Below, one piece after another: positions 18,956-28,151 of a stretch of DNA of 64,000 bases; position 1 is the stretch's first letter; each line of letters begins with the position of its first letter. The notes beneath the pieces are model-generated. The model was not told where the DNA came from and ran no database searches. It saw only the letters and a list, made by a program, of their open reading frames with translations. The position numbers were made by a program, and so were the translations under genes. The DNA is from Peribacillus sp. FSL P2-0133. Lineage in GTDB: Bacteria; Bacillota; Bacilli; Bacillales; DSM-1321. The DNA lies in the NCBI RefSeq assembly GCF_037975445.1, contig NZ_CP150254.1:3408001-3472000 (forward strand), read 5' to 3'.

Positions 18956-20092
18956 TCACTTGTCATTCGCTTGTCTTGATTCTGTCATCTGCTTCCAAAC
19001 CGAACCTTTTGCTTCTTCCCCATTTTCTATACGGTCAATGGCCATCTTGACCTGCAGGGCCACTTCGAATTCAGGGTCCTGTTCCGCTTGCTTAAGATAA
19101 GGGAGGGTCGTCTCATTTCCCACTTCATATAAAAACATCGCCGCCCTCCATCTAACCAATTTATTTTTATCCGAAAGTGATTGAGACATTTCTCCCATCG
19201 CTTCTTCAAAGCCAAGATCGGATAAACAATCCCCAGCCGTACGTCTTACGGCCGCACTTTTATCATTCAATGCTTTATACAAGCTCGGAAGCACTTTTCT
19301 ATCTTCGATCATACCCAAGTATACTACCGCGAGCCTTCGAATGGAGACCTTACTATCGGAGAGTGCCATGTCCAATACGGGTATATCATCAACCGTTGGA
19401 TCTTCCATTTGTTCTAAAGCCTGATAACGCTTTTCCCAGCTTTCGTCATTCAGCATTTCTGCAGTCAGTTTAATTTTTGGTCGTTTCAAAATTGCTTCCT
19501 TCGTATCCACCATTTCTTTTGCAGCGGCTACCAGCCGATTAATTCGTTCTTCCGGGTAAGCTGCAATCAACTCATCGGATACTTCCTTCACGATATCTTC
19601 CATATCACCATATCTTACGCCATAATCCTTCCATTTTCGAAGCAGTACTACATTGTCATCTTCTTTTTGAGCAGCGGAAATGCCCTTTATGAAATAATCC
19701 GGTAAGGCAAAACGTTTTTCGTGTTGGCTATCACTTGCTTTAATTTGCATCGGAATGCCCTTGAATTGTTGAATGGCAACAGTTACTTCACCGTAATGTT
19801 CATTTAATGCCGTTTGTTGATTTTGTTCTTCGGTTTTTTCCCCGAAAACTTGACGGATTTGGACCAAGATATCTTTCCAATCATATTTTGCATTTCGCTC
19901 AACGGCTAAGAAGTCCGCAACATGATATACCCCTTTCACTCCCTCGATCGTAAATAAATCTCTAATCAGCTGGGGTGCTTGGTCAGCTTGATCTTTCTTA
20001 TAATTATTGCTTTTACCAGCTAATAGCTCTTCAGTTAAATTGATTTTCATTGTATTCGGACTTGGTGTAGGTTCTATCGACTTAATTTTCAA
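18956..20092 (-). CDS. ypgR: YpgR-like protein: Nfu N-terminal domain plus HEAT repeats
   Basis: 378 residues. Residues 1-90 resemble the Nfu/scaffold N-terminal domain (SIEPTPSPNTMKINL, GVKGVYHVADFLAVERN), and the C-terminal half is HEAT-like repeats (SDSKVSIRRLAVVYLG, DKSAAVRRTAGDCLSDLG, DKNKLVRWRAAMFLYEVG). The family is annotated as conserved virulence factor C. Start set at TTG 20,092, preceded by AAAGGAGAG, which begins the family-conserved LKIKSIEPTPSP. Biochemical role unknown. Confidence 0.85.
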   Translation of the reverse strand: MKIKSIEPTPSPNTMKINLTEELLAGKSNNYKKDQADQAPQLIRDLFTIEGVKGVYHVADFLAVERNAKYDWKDILVQIRQVFGEKTEEQNQQTALNEHYGEVTVAIQQFKGIPMQIKASDSQHEKRFALPDYFIKGISAAQKEDDNVVLLRKWKDYGVRYGDMEDIVKEVSDELIAAYPEERINRLVAAAKEMVDTKEAILKRPKIKLTAEMLNDESWEKRYQALEQMEDPTVDDIPVLDMALSDSKVSIRRLAVVYLGMIEDRKVLPSLYKALNDKSAAVRRTAGDCLSDLGFEEAMGEMSQSLSDKNKLVRWRAAMFLYEVGNETTLPYLKQAEQDPEFEVALQVKMAIDRIENGEEAKGSVWKQMTESRQANDK

Positions 20093-20176
20093 TGCATTTC
20101 TCTCCTTTAACAAGACGTTTCCATGTACTAGATATTATCACATCGGCAACAGATTCTCATGCAATTGAGATTGGCT

Positions 20177-20215
20177 AAAAAAAGACCGGTCCAAGTTTGC
20201 TCCCTTGGACCGGTC
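20177..20215 (-). terminator. Terminator after the ABC-F gene
   Basis: Perfect 12-base GC-rich stem (GACCGGTCCAAG, 20184-20195 with 20204-20215) and seven T on the minus strand. Confidence 0.9.
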
Positions 20216-20222
20216 ATCCCGC

Positions 20223-22100
20223 TCATTCCTCTTCCAATTTTTCCGCTAAATACGTCCATCTTTCCATCAAATGGTCTAATTTATCCGTTAGTTCCTTTTC
20301 TTCTTCAAGCAGCAGGCGGACTTTTTCAAAATCGCTTCCCGCTGCTGACATTTCTGATGTTATGTCTTTCAGGCGCAACTCGACCCGTTCCATGTTCCCT
20401 TCTATCTCTTCCCATTCCTTACTTTCCGCATAAGTTAGTTTTTTCTTTTTCTTTTCGGTCCGGTTCATCTGAGGTTCTGGTGCTTTTACTGGCACGGCCT
20501 CTTCAGTCTTTTCTTCCAAGAACTCTGAATAACTGCCGTAATAGAAATCAATTTCAGCTTTATTCTTGAAAACAAGAAGCTGATGGCACGTCTTATCCAG
20601 GAAATACCTATCATGTGATACAGTAATGACTACACCTGAAAACGTTTCTAAATAATCCTCCAGAACGGTCAAGGTTTGCGTGTCCAAATCATTTGTCGGT
20701 TCATCCAAAAGCAAGACATTAGGTGCCGACATCAAAATATTAAGAAGATATAAACGCCTTTTCTCCCCTCCGGAAAGCTTGCGAATAGGCGTCCCATGAG
20801 AGCCCATTGGAAACAAGAACCTTTCAAGCATCTGCGCAGCCGATATGAAACTACCATCTTTAAGGGCGATTGAATCCGCCGTTTCCCGAATATACTCGAT
20901 CATGCGCAAATTCTCATCCATATCGACGCTTTCTTGCGTATAGTACCCTATTTTCACGGTTTGCCCTTTTTCCAGGTTTCCTTCATCTATAGATTCCCGT
21001 CCGGCCAGGATATTTAACAAGGTTGATTTTCCACTGCCATTATTACCGACGATCCCAATTCGATCACCCGGTTTGAAGAGGAAGGAAAAATGGTTGATGA
21101 TGGTTCGATCCCCGAAGGATTTAGAAACATCCTGCATCTCGAGTACCTTTTTCCCAAGGCGGGCACCGCTTAATTCCATTTCCAGGTTCTCTGTTTTCTG
21201 CTTATCCTTTACACCTGATTCCAATGTTTCGAAGCGTTGGATCCTGGCCTTTTGTTTCGTTGTACGGGCCTTTGCGCCTTTCCGGATCCAAGCCAGTTCT
21301 TTTTTGAATAGACTTTCCTTTTTCGATCTTTCAGCCGTTTCATTCTCTTCACGAATGGCCTTTGACTCTAAATAATCCGCATAGTTTCCTTTGTATTCGA
21401 AAAGCTGCGTTTGGGCAATTTCCCAAATCTTATTGGACACGCGATCAAGGAAATATCGATCATGGGTCACAAATAAAACGGACTTTTGATATTTCCCCAA
21501 ATATTCTTCAAGCCAAGTGATACTTTCAAAATCGAGATGGTTCGTCGGCTCATCCAAAATCAGTAAATCAGGGGTCTCAATCAAGGTTTTTGCCAGGGCC
21601 GCACGCTTTTTTTGGCCACCTGACAGTTCCCCCAATTTTCTTGAGTGATCAGGAAGACCAAGCTTGGTCAGTATCGTTCTGGCATTGGCACTTGTATCCC
21701 AGGCACCAAGCGTGTCCATATCCTGTTGCTGCTTTAACAAACGGTCCTGAATTACACTATTCTGTGGATCTACCTGGAGTTGAACGAGCGTCTTTTCATA
21801 CTCCTTAATCAATGAAAATACAGGAGTTGAACTTTCATACATATATTCCATGATCGTCAAATCCTCATCAAAATGCGGATCTTGGGATAGATAGGAAATC
21901 GTGTAATCATTCGGATGATCCTTCGTTCCTAAATCACTGTCTTCCAAGCCTGCGATGATATTCAATAATGTCGATTTGCCGGTGCCGTTTATACCAACGA
22001 TCCCGATTTTTTCCCCTTCGGTAATGGAAAAAGAGACATCTTTAAAAAGCAGCTTTTCCCCTTGGGTTTTCATTACATGTTCCATGCTAAAAACTTTCAT
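20223..22100 (-). CDS. ABC-F ATPase (YfmR/Uup type)
   Basis: 625 residues without membrane segments. Two ABC domains: Walker A GINGTGKSTLLN and GNNGSGKSTLLN, signatures LSGGQKKR and LSGGEKRR, Walker B DLLILDEPTNHLD and NVLLLDEPTNDLD. A basic linker (about 240-310) and a C-terminal coiled coil (about 555-625) are typical of ribosome-binding ABC-F factors of the Uup/YfmR branch, which act on stalled translation. The start at 22,100 overlaps the stop of ypgQ by four bases. Confidence 0.9.
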   Translation of the reverse strand: MKVFSMEHVMKTQGEKLLFKDVSFSITEGEKIGIVGINGTGKSTLLNIIAGLEDSDLGTKDHPNDYTISYLSQDPHFDEDLTIMEYMYESSTPVFSLIKEYEKTLVQLQVDPQNSVIQDRLLKQQQDMDTLGAWDTSANARTILTKLGLPDHSRKLGELSGGQKKRAALAKTLIETPDLLILDEPTNHLDFESITWLEEYLGKYQKSVLFVTHDRYFLDRVSNKIWEIAQTQLFEYKGNYADYLESKAIREENETAERSKKESLFKKELAWIRKGAKARTTKQKARIQRFETLESGVKDKQKTENLEMELSGARLGKKVLEMQDVSKSFGDRTIINHFSFLFKPGDRIGIVGNNGSGKSTLLNILAGRESIDEGNLEKGQTVKIGYYTQESVDMDENLRMIEYIRETADSIALKDGSFISAAQMLERFLFPMGSHGTPIRKLSGGEKRRLYLLNILMSAPNVLLLDEPTNDLDTQTLTVLEDYLETFSGVVITVSHDRYFLDKTCHQLLVFKNKAEIDFYYGSYSEFLEEKTEEAVPVKAPEPQMNRTEKKKKKLTYAESKEWEEIEGNMERVELRLKDITSEMSAAGSDFEKVRLLLEEEKELTDKLDHLMERWTYLAEKLEEE

Positions 22101-22741
22101 AATCGTACATCCCATTCCTTATTAAATTCCTCTAAAAATCCAACCATATATTCATGCCTATCACTTGCAATCTTCTTGGCTGTACAAGTATTGAGCATAT
22201 CTTGCAAACGCAATAATTTTTCATGAAAGTGATGAATGGATGAGCTTTTGCCACTCCTGTATTCCTTCTTGGTCATGTTTTCCCTTATGGGCAATGAAGG
22301 ATCATACATAAGTTGTCCCTTTTTTCCGCCAAATGCAAATGTCCTGGCTATGCCAATGGCACCAATTGCATCCAAGCGGTCCGCATCCTGAACAATTTCA
22401 GCCTCGATCGAAGGAAGCTTCAACTGCCCTGCACTATATGAAATTGTATTGATGATCTGTTTGATGGCATCAACACTATCAATATCCAACTTTATTTCAT
22501 CAAACCAAACGTCAAGCTTTTTCCAGCCTTCATCGGCTTCCTGGTTTAGTTTATCATCTGGGATATCATGAAGCAGAGCCGCCAATTCAATGATAAACTC
22601 ATTTCCTTTTCGTTCTTCTTTTGCAATATGTAAAGCCAGCTTACGAACACGATCGATATGGAACCAATCATGGCCGCTGGCATCAGAATTCAATTGGTCA
22701 TATACATACTTCTCCATCAATTCAATCATCGTTTGTTTCAT
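22097..22741 (-). CDS. ypgQ: HD domain phosphohydrolase YpgQ
   Basis: 214 residues with the HD signature: H24 in GHDWFHIDRV, HD in ALLHDIPDDK and the distal D in VQDADRLDAIGAIGIARTF. YpgQ-like enzymes are metal-dependent and hydrolyse nucleoside triphosphates in vitro. Coupled by a four-base overlap to the ABC-F gene that follows. Confidence 0.9.
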   Translation of the reverse strand: MKQTMIELMEKYVYDQLNSDASGHDWFHIDRVRKLALHIAKEERKGNEFIIELAALLHDIPDDKLNQEADEGWKKLDVWFDEIKLDIDSVDAIKQIINTISYSAGQLKLPSIEAEIVQDADRLDAIGAIGIARTFAFGGKKGQLMYDPSLPIRENMTKKEYRSGKSSSIHHFHEKLLRLQDMLNTCTAKKIASDRHEYMVGFLEEFNKEWDVRL

Positions 22742-22794
22742 ATCACCACTCCAAGTCCCTTCTATTTTACCATGGTTCTCAAAAATGGTGTGCT

Positions 22795-23640
22795 TTAATC
22801 TTCATTGAACCAACTGATCCCAATCGTCTGTTCACCGGTATGCACCCCGATGGCACTGCCCAGTGGGGATACATGGATCAACACATGAGGAAATTCTTCG
22901 GTAATCATCTTTTTCCATCTTTGTGCCTGCTCCGACACTGCACCATATAATATGGTGCATTCTTTTACTTTTCCCGCCTCGACTGATCTGCGAAAATCAG
23001 CGAAGATCTGTTTTTCCGCTTTTTTAAGGTTCCGAGGTTTAGATTTAGTATGAAGCACACCATTTTCGATTGAAATAATGGGTTTAAAGCTCAATAGGCT
23101 TCCTAGAATATACTGTGCGTTCGTTAACCTGCCGCTGCGATGAAGCTGATCTAAAGAACCAATTAATACATAGGTTTCATGGTTATCCGCATACATTCTC
23201 GTTTTGACGAAAGCCTCATTGATGGAATCGCCATTATCAATATAATGCATGAGCCTTTTCAAGATTAATAGCATTGGAAAGGAAATAAGTAAAGTATCAA
23301 AAACGTCAACAGGGATCGAAACCATTTGTGCAGCTTGCCTGCTTGCGGAAACTGTCCCGCTCAATTCACTTGAAAGATGTACGGCTATGATTCGATCATA
23401 GCGTTTTTCAAGCTCCTTATATAACTCTTGGAATCTGCCGACCGAGGGCTGTGAAGTAGTGGCGGTGATTTTTTCCTCACTCATCCGCCGGTATAATTCC
23501 TCAGGTAATAGGTCGACACCATCTTCATATTCCTTCCCATCAATGATGACGACCATCGGAACGACGTATACGTGTTCATTCAATGATAATTCTTCGTCCA
23601 AAGTTCCCGTACTATCTATTACCCATGCAATTCGTTCCAT
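22795..23640 (-). CDS. DegV family fatty-acid-binding protein, second copy
   Basis: 281 residues with AWVIDSTGTL, TSQPSVGRFQELY and HLSSELSGTVSASRQA. The hallmark lipid-binding serine motif is kept. Probably another FakB-type subunit with a different fatty-acid preference from the copy at 5,108-5,953. Start at 23,640 follows GAGGGGGG. Confidence 0.88.
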   Translation of the reverse strand: MERIAWVIDSTGTLDEELSLNEHVYVVPMVVIIDGKEYEDGVDLLPEELYRRMSEEKITATTSQPSVGRFQELYKELEKRYDRIIAVHLSSELSGTVSASRQAAQMVSIPVDVFDTLLISFPMLLILKRLMHYIDNGDSINEAFVKTRMYADNHETYVLIGSLDQLHRSGRLTNAQYILGSLLSFKPIISIENGVLHTKSKPRNLKKAEKQIFADFRRSVEAGKVKECTILYGAVSEQAQRWKKMITEEFPHVLIHVSPLGSAIGVHTGEQTIGISWFNED

Positions 23641-23731
23641 GGTTTCCCCCCTCATTTGTGTCTTCCATTATATTCAACATCCCAACCATCTGTCCCCTTT
23701 TAAATACGGATGCATATAAATATCTTACCTC

Positions 23732-23766
23732 AAAAAAAGAGCCCAACTGGAGCTTACGTTGGACTC
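23732..23766 (-). terminator. Terminator after bsaA
   Basis: Stem GAGTCCAAC/GTTGGGCTC with one G-T pair, followed by seven T on the minus strand. Confidence 0.8.
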
Positions 23767-23777
23767 GATATCATTCT

Positions 23778-24254
23778 TCATAATAATTTTTTTATATCCT
23801 CTTCCATTTCCAGAGGTTTTGTTTTAGGTGCATACCGGCTCACTATATTTCCATTACGATCAATCAAGAACTTTGTAAAATTCCATTTTATCGATTTGGA
23901 CCCCATCACTCCAGGAGCATTTTCAGTCAGGTAGCTGAATAAGGGATGGGCTTCCTTGCCATTGACATTCACTTTTGCAAACATCGGGAATGTTATACCA
24001 TGATTCAATTTGCAGTATGAGTCGATTTCCAGATCATCACCAGGCTCCTGATTCAAAAACTGATTACAAGGAAAACCAAGCACGACTACCCCATCCTCTT
24101 TATATCGCACATACAGGCTTTGCAAATCATCATACTGTGGCGAAAAACCGCATTTGCTTGCGGTATTCACTATAATCATCACTTTCCCTCTATATTCCTC
24201 AAGCGAGATGGTTTCGCCATTGATTTTATTGACTTCAAATTCGTAAATGGACAT
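23778..24254 (-). CDS. bsaA: Thiol peroxidase of the glutathione-peroxidase family (BsaA)
   Basis: 158 residues. The peroxidatic residue is cysteine (NTASKCGFSPQYDDL) with the second-shell motif GFPCNQFLNQEPG and WNFTKFLI, so it is the cysteine, thioredoxin-linked type rather than a selenoprotein. It lies beside metA as in B. subtilis. Confidence 0.92.
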   Translation of the reverse strand: MSIYEFEVNKINGETISLEEYRGKVMIIVNTASKCGFSPQYDDLQSLYVRYKEDGVVVLGFPCNQFLNQEPGDDLEIDSYCKLNHGITFPMFAKVNVNGKEAHPLFSYLTENAPGVMGSKSIKWNFTKFLIDRNGNIVSRYAPKTKPLEMEEDIKKLL

Positions 24255-24331
24255 GTATGATCTCTCCCTTTAGTATGATGATTCATTTTACCGTATTTAA
24301 AGGTAGGTTTACCAACTTTTATCCTTTACTT

Positions 24332-24865
24332 TCATCCCTGAATCTTCACTGCTTGTATGGATTGAATCAAATACTCTACCATGTCTTCCAAATCATCCAT
24401 TTGTTCTTCTTTTACAAGCCTTCCAAATGAAACTTTATATATAGAAGAAGTAACGTGTTGCATTTTTTTACTCACCGTATCGCTGGTCGTCACTGTAATG
24501 ATCCTCTGATCTCCCCAAATTTTTTCCAGTTCATTCAACAATTGTTCAGCATTCACTTCATCCAGCTTTTTGGGAAAAGTAATGAAAATATCGACTGTGC
24601 AGCCCGAATGAGTTTCATCAATAGCTGCATCGAGTAACTCCGAACTTAGGTTCTTGAGTGAAGCCTGTAACTCAATCGCACCGCTAATCGAAATAGGCGC
24701 GATGGGTTTTTTCAATTCCATCTCAATCTTATATGATCTGGACATAGTCGAGAGATTAACTATATCATCACGTTTTATGACCAATATATCTCCAATGAAG
24801 TCACGATCGTAAACCGCTCCTTCCAAAACCACTTTCATGTTCTCAAATGCTGTAGGATCAAACAA
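24332..24865 (-). CDS. Conserved hypothetical protein, 177 residues
   Basis: A soluble protein starting at TTG with GGAGAGGTG upstream. It has no signal peptide or membrane segment; the sequence is a mix of beta-rich (SYKIEMELKKPIAPISI) and helical parts with an acidic C-terminal helix. No domain recognised. It diverges from metA. Confidence 0.6.
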   Translation of the reverse strand: MFDPTAFENMKVVLEGAVYDRDFIGDILVIKRDDIVNLSTMSRSYKIEMELKKPIAPISISGAIELQASLKNLSSELLDAAIDETHSGCTVDIFITFPKKLDEVNAEQLLNELEKIWGDQRIITVTTSDTVSKKMQHVTSSIYKVSFGRLVKEEQMDDLEDMVEYLIQSIQAVKIQG

Positions 24866-25033
24866 TCTCCAAACACCTCTCCAACTTCATAGTTTATGTA
24901 TTCATGAACTTCCCATTTTACCATTCCCAGGCCATTTCCTTCGGGATTTACAAGAAATTATTAAAATAGCTTTTCTATTCAATAATTTTCTATATAATTA
25001 AAATATTATGATTTTTGAAGAAGGAGGCTAATC

Positions 25034-25942
25034 ATGCCAATCAGAATTCCGGAACAACTGCCAGCAAGGGAAATTTTAGAACAGGAAAATATCTTCGTAA
25101 TGGATGAGGAAAGAGCTACCAATCAGGAAATCCGTCCATTGAATATATTAATATTAAACCTGATGCCAGAGAAAGAAAAAACGGAGGCCCAGTTACTGCG
25201 CTTTCTTGGCAATACTCCGATTCAAGTAAATATATCATTCCTGCGCTTGAGCACACATGAATCAAAAAACACAAGTAAATTTCATTTAGATCAATTTTAT
25301 AAATCATTTAATGATATCCGCACGAAGAAGTATGACGGCTTGATAATTACAGGTGCTCCAGTAGAAAAGCTGGAATTTTCAGATGTTAATTATTGGGAAG
25401 AACTGCAGAGTATCATGAACTGGTCAAGTGAAAATGTCACATCCACCCTACATATTTGTTGGGGGGCACAAGCTGCCCTGTACCATCATTATGGAATAGG
25501 CAAATACGAACTTCCAGAGAAATGCTTCGGGATATACACCCATGAGGTCCTTGAACCGAATGAAAATCTAGTCCGCGGATTCGATGATTATTTTATGGCC
25601 CCTCATTCTCGCCATACGGATATTGACTATCAAAAATTAGTTAACCATCCAGAACTGAAGGTTCTCGCACAGTCCGATCAAGCTGGTGTATTGATTGCTG
25701 CTTCAGTTGATGGAAAAAGAATTATGGTTACCGGCCATTTTGAGTATGATGCCGATACCCTTGGTGAAGAATACAAGCGCGATAGGGAGCGTGGAATCAA
25801 TACGCAACTCCCTGAAAATTACTTTCCTGATAACGATCCGACCAAGGTACCTCTTCACCGCTGGAAGAGCCATTGCAGCCTGATGTTCTCGAATTGGCTG
25901 AACTATTATGTCTACCAATCAACCCCTTATGAGTGGGATTGA
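25034..25942 (+). CDS. metA: Homoserine O-acyltransferase MetA
   Basis: First committed step of methionine synthesis from homoserine. 302 residues, family length. The catalytic cysteine lies in [16 protein letters not shown], with [15 protein letters not shown] and SRHTDI as further family motifs. Bacillus members use acetyl-CoA; that is inferred. GAAGGAGG precedes the ATG and a TATAAT sits at 24,993-24,998, but the -35 element is weak. No S-box riboswitch recognised. Confidence 0.95.
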   Translation: MPIRIPEQLPAREILEQENIFVMDEERATNQEIRPLNILILNLMPEKEKTEAQLLRFLGNTPIQVNISFLRLSTHESKNTSKFHLDQFYKSFNDIRTKKYDGLIITGAPVEKLEFSDVNYWEELQSIMNWSSENVTSTLHICWGAQAALYHHYGIGKYELPEKCFGIYTHEVLEPNENLVRGFDDYFMAPHSRHTDIDYQKLVNHPELKVLAQSDQAGVLIAASVDGKRIMVTGHFEYDADTLGEEYKRDRERGINTQLPENYFPDNDPTKVPLHRWKSHCSLMFSNWLNYYVYQSTPYEWD

Positions 25943-25959
25943 AAGGGTAAGAAAAAAGA

Positions 25960-25992
25960 AGCTTTCACGTTTAGGTGAATCGTTTTTTGGTC
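25960..25992 (+). terminator. Weak hairpin and T run after metA
   Basis: TTCAC/GTGAA around a 6-base loop, then CGTTTTTT. May be the first stop for metA transcripts ahead of the stronger hairpin at 26,015. Confidence 0.4.
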
Positions 25993-26011
25993 AGCCACTT
26001 CCGATTATCAT

Positions 26012-26050
26012 GGGAAACAACCTGAGTTTCTGACTCAGGTTGTTTGTTTC
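26012..26050. terminator. Bidirectional terminator between metA and the AIM24 gene
   Basis: Stem AAACAACCTGAGT/ACTCAGGTTGTTT (26015-26027 with 26033-26045), loop TTCTG. T-rich tail on the plus strand. Confidence 0.8.
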
Positions 26051-26744
26051 ATGATTCCTTATTGCCGAAATAAACCTCTTCAAAAGGTTGGACGACCACA
26101 AATCCTTGACCTTCGAATTTCATTTGAACGGATTCTCCGCTTCCCCTACCAAAAAACGACTTCAGTGAAACATCCGTTACGAATTCAGGCTGCAATTCCC
26201 CAGACCAAGCCACTGTGGCATTCGGGTCAGTATAGACTGGATTCCCATGTTCCACCATTAAAGTAAGCGGCTCATAATGGGAAGTGAATGCGACCATGCC
26301 TCTCCCCTCGAGCCTTACGTTGAACAATCCCCCTGCCAATAATCCGGCAATGCGCCGCATCATTTTTATATCCCATTGAATCCCCGGCTCAAATGCAAGT
26401 AAATCATTTCCGTTAACACAGATCGATTCCCCATTTAACTGTAAAATGGAAATCTTCTTTCCTTGATCCGCGACGTATAGCTTTCCGCTTCCAGTCGCTT
26501 TCATCAAAGATGCACCCTCACCAGTCAAAGCCTTTTTGAAGAGTTTACCAAGACCATGCTCCAAGATACCTTCCCGCTCGAATTTAATTTGGCCACGATA
26601 AGAAACCATCGTCCCCATTTTTGCCCAGATCTGCTGTTCCAAATTAATCTCCAGGATTCGTTCCGTTTCAAGTTCGAATAAACCTTGCCCTTTATCCTGC
26701 TGTTTCGTCTTTTCAACAAATTGATCGATTTGATACTTCTCCAT
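26049..26744 (-). CDS. AIM24 family protein
   Basis: 231 residues of mostly beta structure, matching the AIM24/TRAP-like family (GLFELETERILEINL, ATGSGKLYVAD, GLLAGGLFNVRLEGRGMVAFTSH). Function is unclear. Its start abuts the upstream methyltransferase stop, so they are probably co-transcribed. Confidence 0.8.
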   Translation of the reverse strand: MEKYQIDQFVEKTKQQDKGQGLFELETERILEINLEQQIWAKMGTMVSYRGQIKFEREGILEHGLGKLFKKALTGEGASLMKATGSGKLYVADQGKKISILQLNGESICVNGNDLLAFEPGIQWDIKMMRRIAGLLAGGLFNVRLEGRGMVAFTSHYEPLTLMVEHGNPVYTDPNATVAWSGELQPEFVTDVSLKSFFGRGSGESVQMKFEGQGFVVVQPFEEVYFGNKES

Positions 26745-27439
26745 CACTGCCCCACCTCTTTTTGAAGGAGGAAAAGCCACATGAACGATACAGCTTGCTT
26801 TAACTCCTTTGAAAAATGCCCCAGTTTTGTATAGTCCACCCCTCTCTTTGCAACGCCGGTATCAGCCACTGCCTTCCATCCGGTTTCTAAAGCCATTTTT
26901 TCAAATTCCCAAGGCTGCATTGTATTCATGATGACTTTATCTCCTAATAACCGTTGAAAACTGAATTTTTTTCGTGGTTCAGCTGTTGGACCAAGTATAC
27001 CAAAACAGGCATAACCGCCAGGCTTTATTACCCGTTGAATTTCCTTCATCACCGTTAATGGTTCACCCGTATATTCCAAAGAATTAATGACCATTGCCGC
27101 ATCCAGTTCTTCATCTTTGAATGGAAGATTATAAAAATCCCCTTGCAGGAAAGAAAGTTCTGGTTGTTGAGCGGTTTTCCCCTTTGCAAATTCAATCATC
27201 ACATTGGATAAATCAACTCCGGTTACTTCAAATCCCGCTTCGGCCAATTTCAAGGAACCAACTCCATCTCCACAGCCAATGTCAGCCACCTTCACTTTCG
27301 AAGGTACATATTCAGAAAAGAAAGGAATAATGTTTTTCCGGCTCCCCGTTTCCCACATTTCTTGCGAATTCTTCACCCACATAGGTGCAAAAACATCCCA
27401 TTCCTTTTTCGATTCTTTATGCCATGTATGTAAATTCAT
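26744..27439 (-). CDS. Class I SAM-dependent methyltransferase
   Basis: 231 residues. Motif I KVADIGCGDGVGSLKLA, the acidic ribose contact GVDLSN, motif post-I, then IKPGGYACFGILGP (motif III region). A UbiE/Methyltransf_11-type enzyme; substrate unknown. First gene of a pair with the AIM24 gene. Confidence 0.85.
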   Translation of the reverse strand: MNLHTWHKESKKEWDVFAPMWVKNSQEMWETGSRKNIIPFFSEYVPSKVKVADIGCGDGVGSLKLAEAGFEVTGVDLSNVMIEFAKGKTAQQPELSFLQGDFYNLPFKDEELDAAMVINSLEYTGEPLTVMKEIQRVIKPGGYACFGILGPTAEPRKKFSFQRLLGDKVIMNTMQPWEFEKMALETGWKAVADTGVAKRGVDYTKLGHFSKELKQAVSFMWLFLLQKEVGQ

Positions 27440-27597
27440 CAGAAATTCCCCCTCCTAATTAAGCAAGTTCCTACTATATTAAAAACACTCAGTTTCCAGA
27501 ATCAAAATAACGGGGCTTCTTTATAGCTATTCTGCTCAAATTTAAAAAATCCTCTTTTATAACTTCGTTCAGGAATACAGATGATTTTCAAATACAT

Positions 27598-27620
27598 AAA
27601 AAAAAACTGCCAGCGGCAGC
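27598..27620 (-). terminator. Terminator after mntR
   Basis: Stem CTGCC/GGCAG with tight loop, then nine T on the minus strand. Confidence 0.75.
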
Positions 27621-28049
27621 TTATTTTGAATTTTCTTCATTTCTTTTTTGTATCTTTCGTAAATCCTCGACACGGTCAGGAGATTCTTCAAAGAATTCAA
27701 CCAGGTCTCCAATCCTATCGATGGCATTCCAGCTAAGGTGGTGTTCGATCCCCTCTACATCATGATAAATATTTTCTTCCTTGACCCCAATCAACCTTAG
27801 CATCTGTTCTAAAAGTTCATGCCGGTATACGAGCCTTTTACCAACTTTTTTCCCATTTGCAGTTAAAACGAGACCTCGGTACTTTTCATATATCAAATAT
27901 TTTTCTTGATCAAGTTTTTGAACCATTTTTGTAACTGAAGAAGGGTGGACGGAAAGATTTTCGGCAATATCGGAAACTCTTGCATATCCTTTTTCTTCAA
28001 TAAGTAAATAAATTTGTTCTATGTAATCCTCCATGCTCGGTGTAGGCAT
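27621..28049 (-). CDS. mntR: Manganese-responsive regulator MntR
   Basis: 142 residues: a DtxR-type winged helix ([24 protein letters not shown]) and a dimerisation/metal domain. Metal ligands expected in MntR are visible: Asp in MEDYIEQIY, Glu/His in [11 protein letters not shown], and EGIEHHLSW. It represses manganese importers when Mn2+ is ample. The start at 28,049 gives the conserved [14 protein letters not shown]. Confidence 0.95.
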   Translation of the reverse strand: MPTPSMEDYIEQIYLLIEEKGYARVSDIAENLSVHPSSVTKMVQKLDQEKYLIYEKYRGLVLTANGKKVGKRLVYRHELLEQMLRLIGVKEENIYHDVEGIEHHLSWNAIDRIGDLVEFFEESPDRVEDLRKIQKRNEENSK

Positions 28050-28151
28050 TCGGAATCCTCCCATTCAAACGCATATCTAAAAATTTTACTATATAAACCA
28101 CCCCGAAACAAGATGATATAAGTCTCAGGGCGCCTTTAATGATGTTTCTTC

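Noticed and set aside
24890-25033. Possible S-box riboswitch before metA
   Set aside because: No S-box core motifs and too short a leader.
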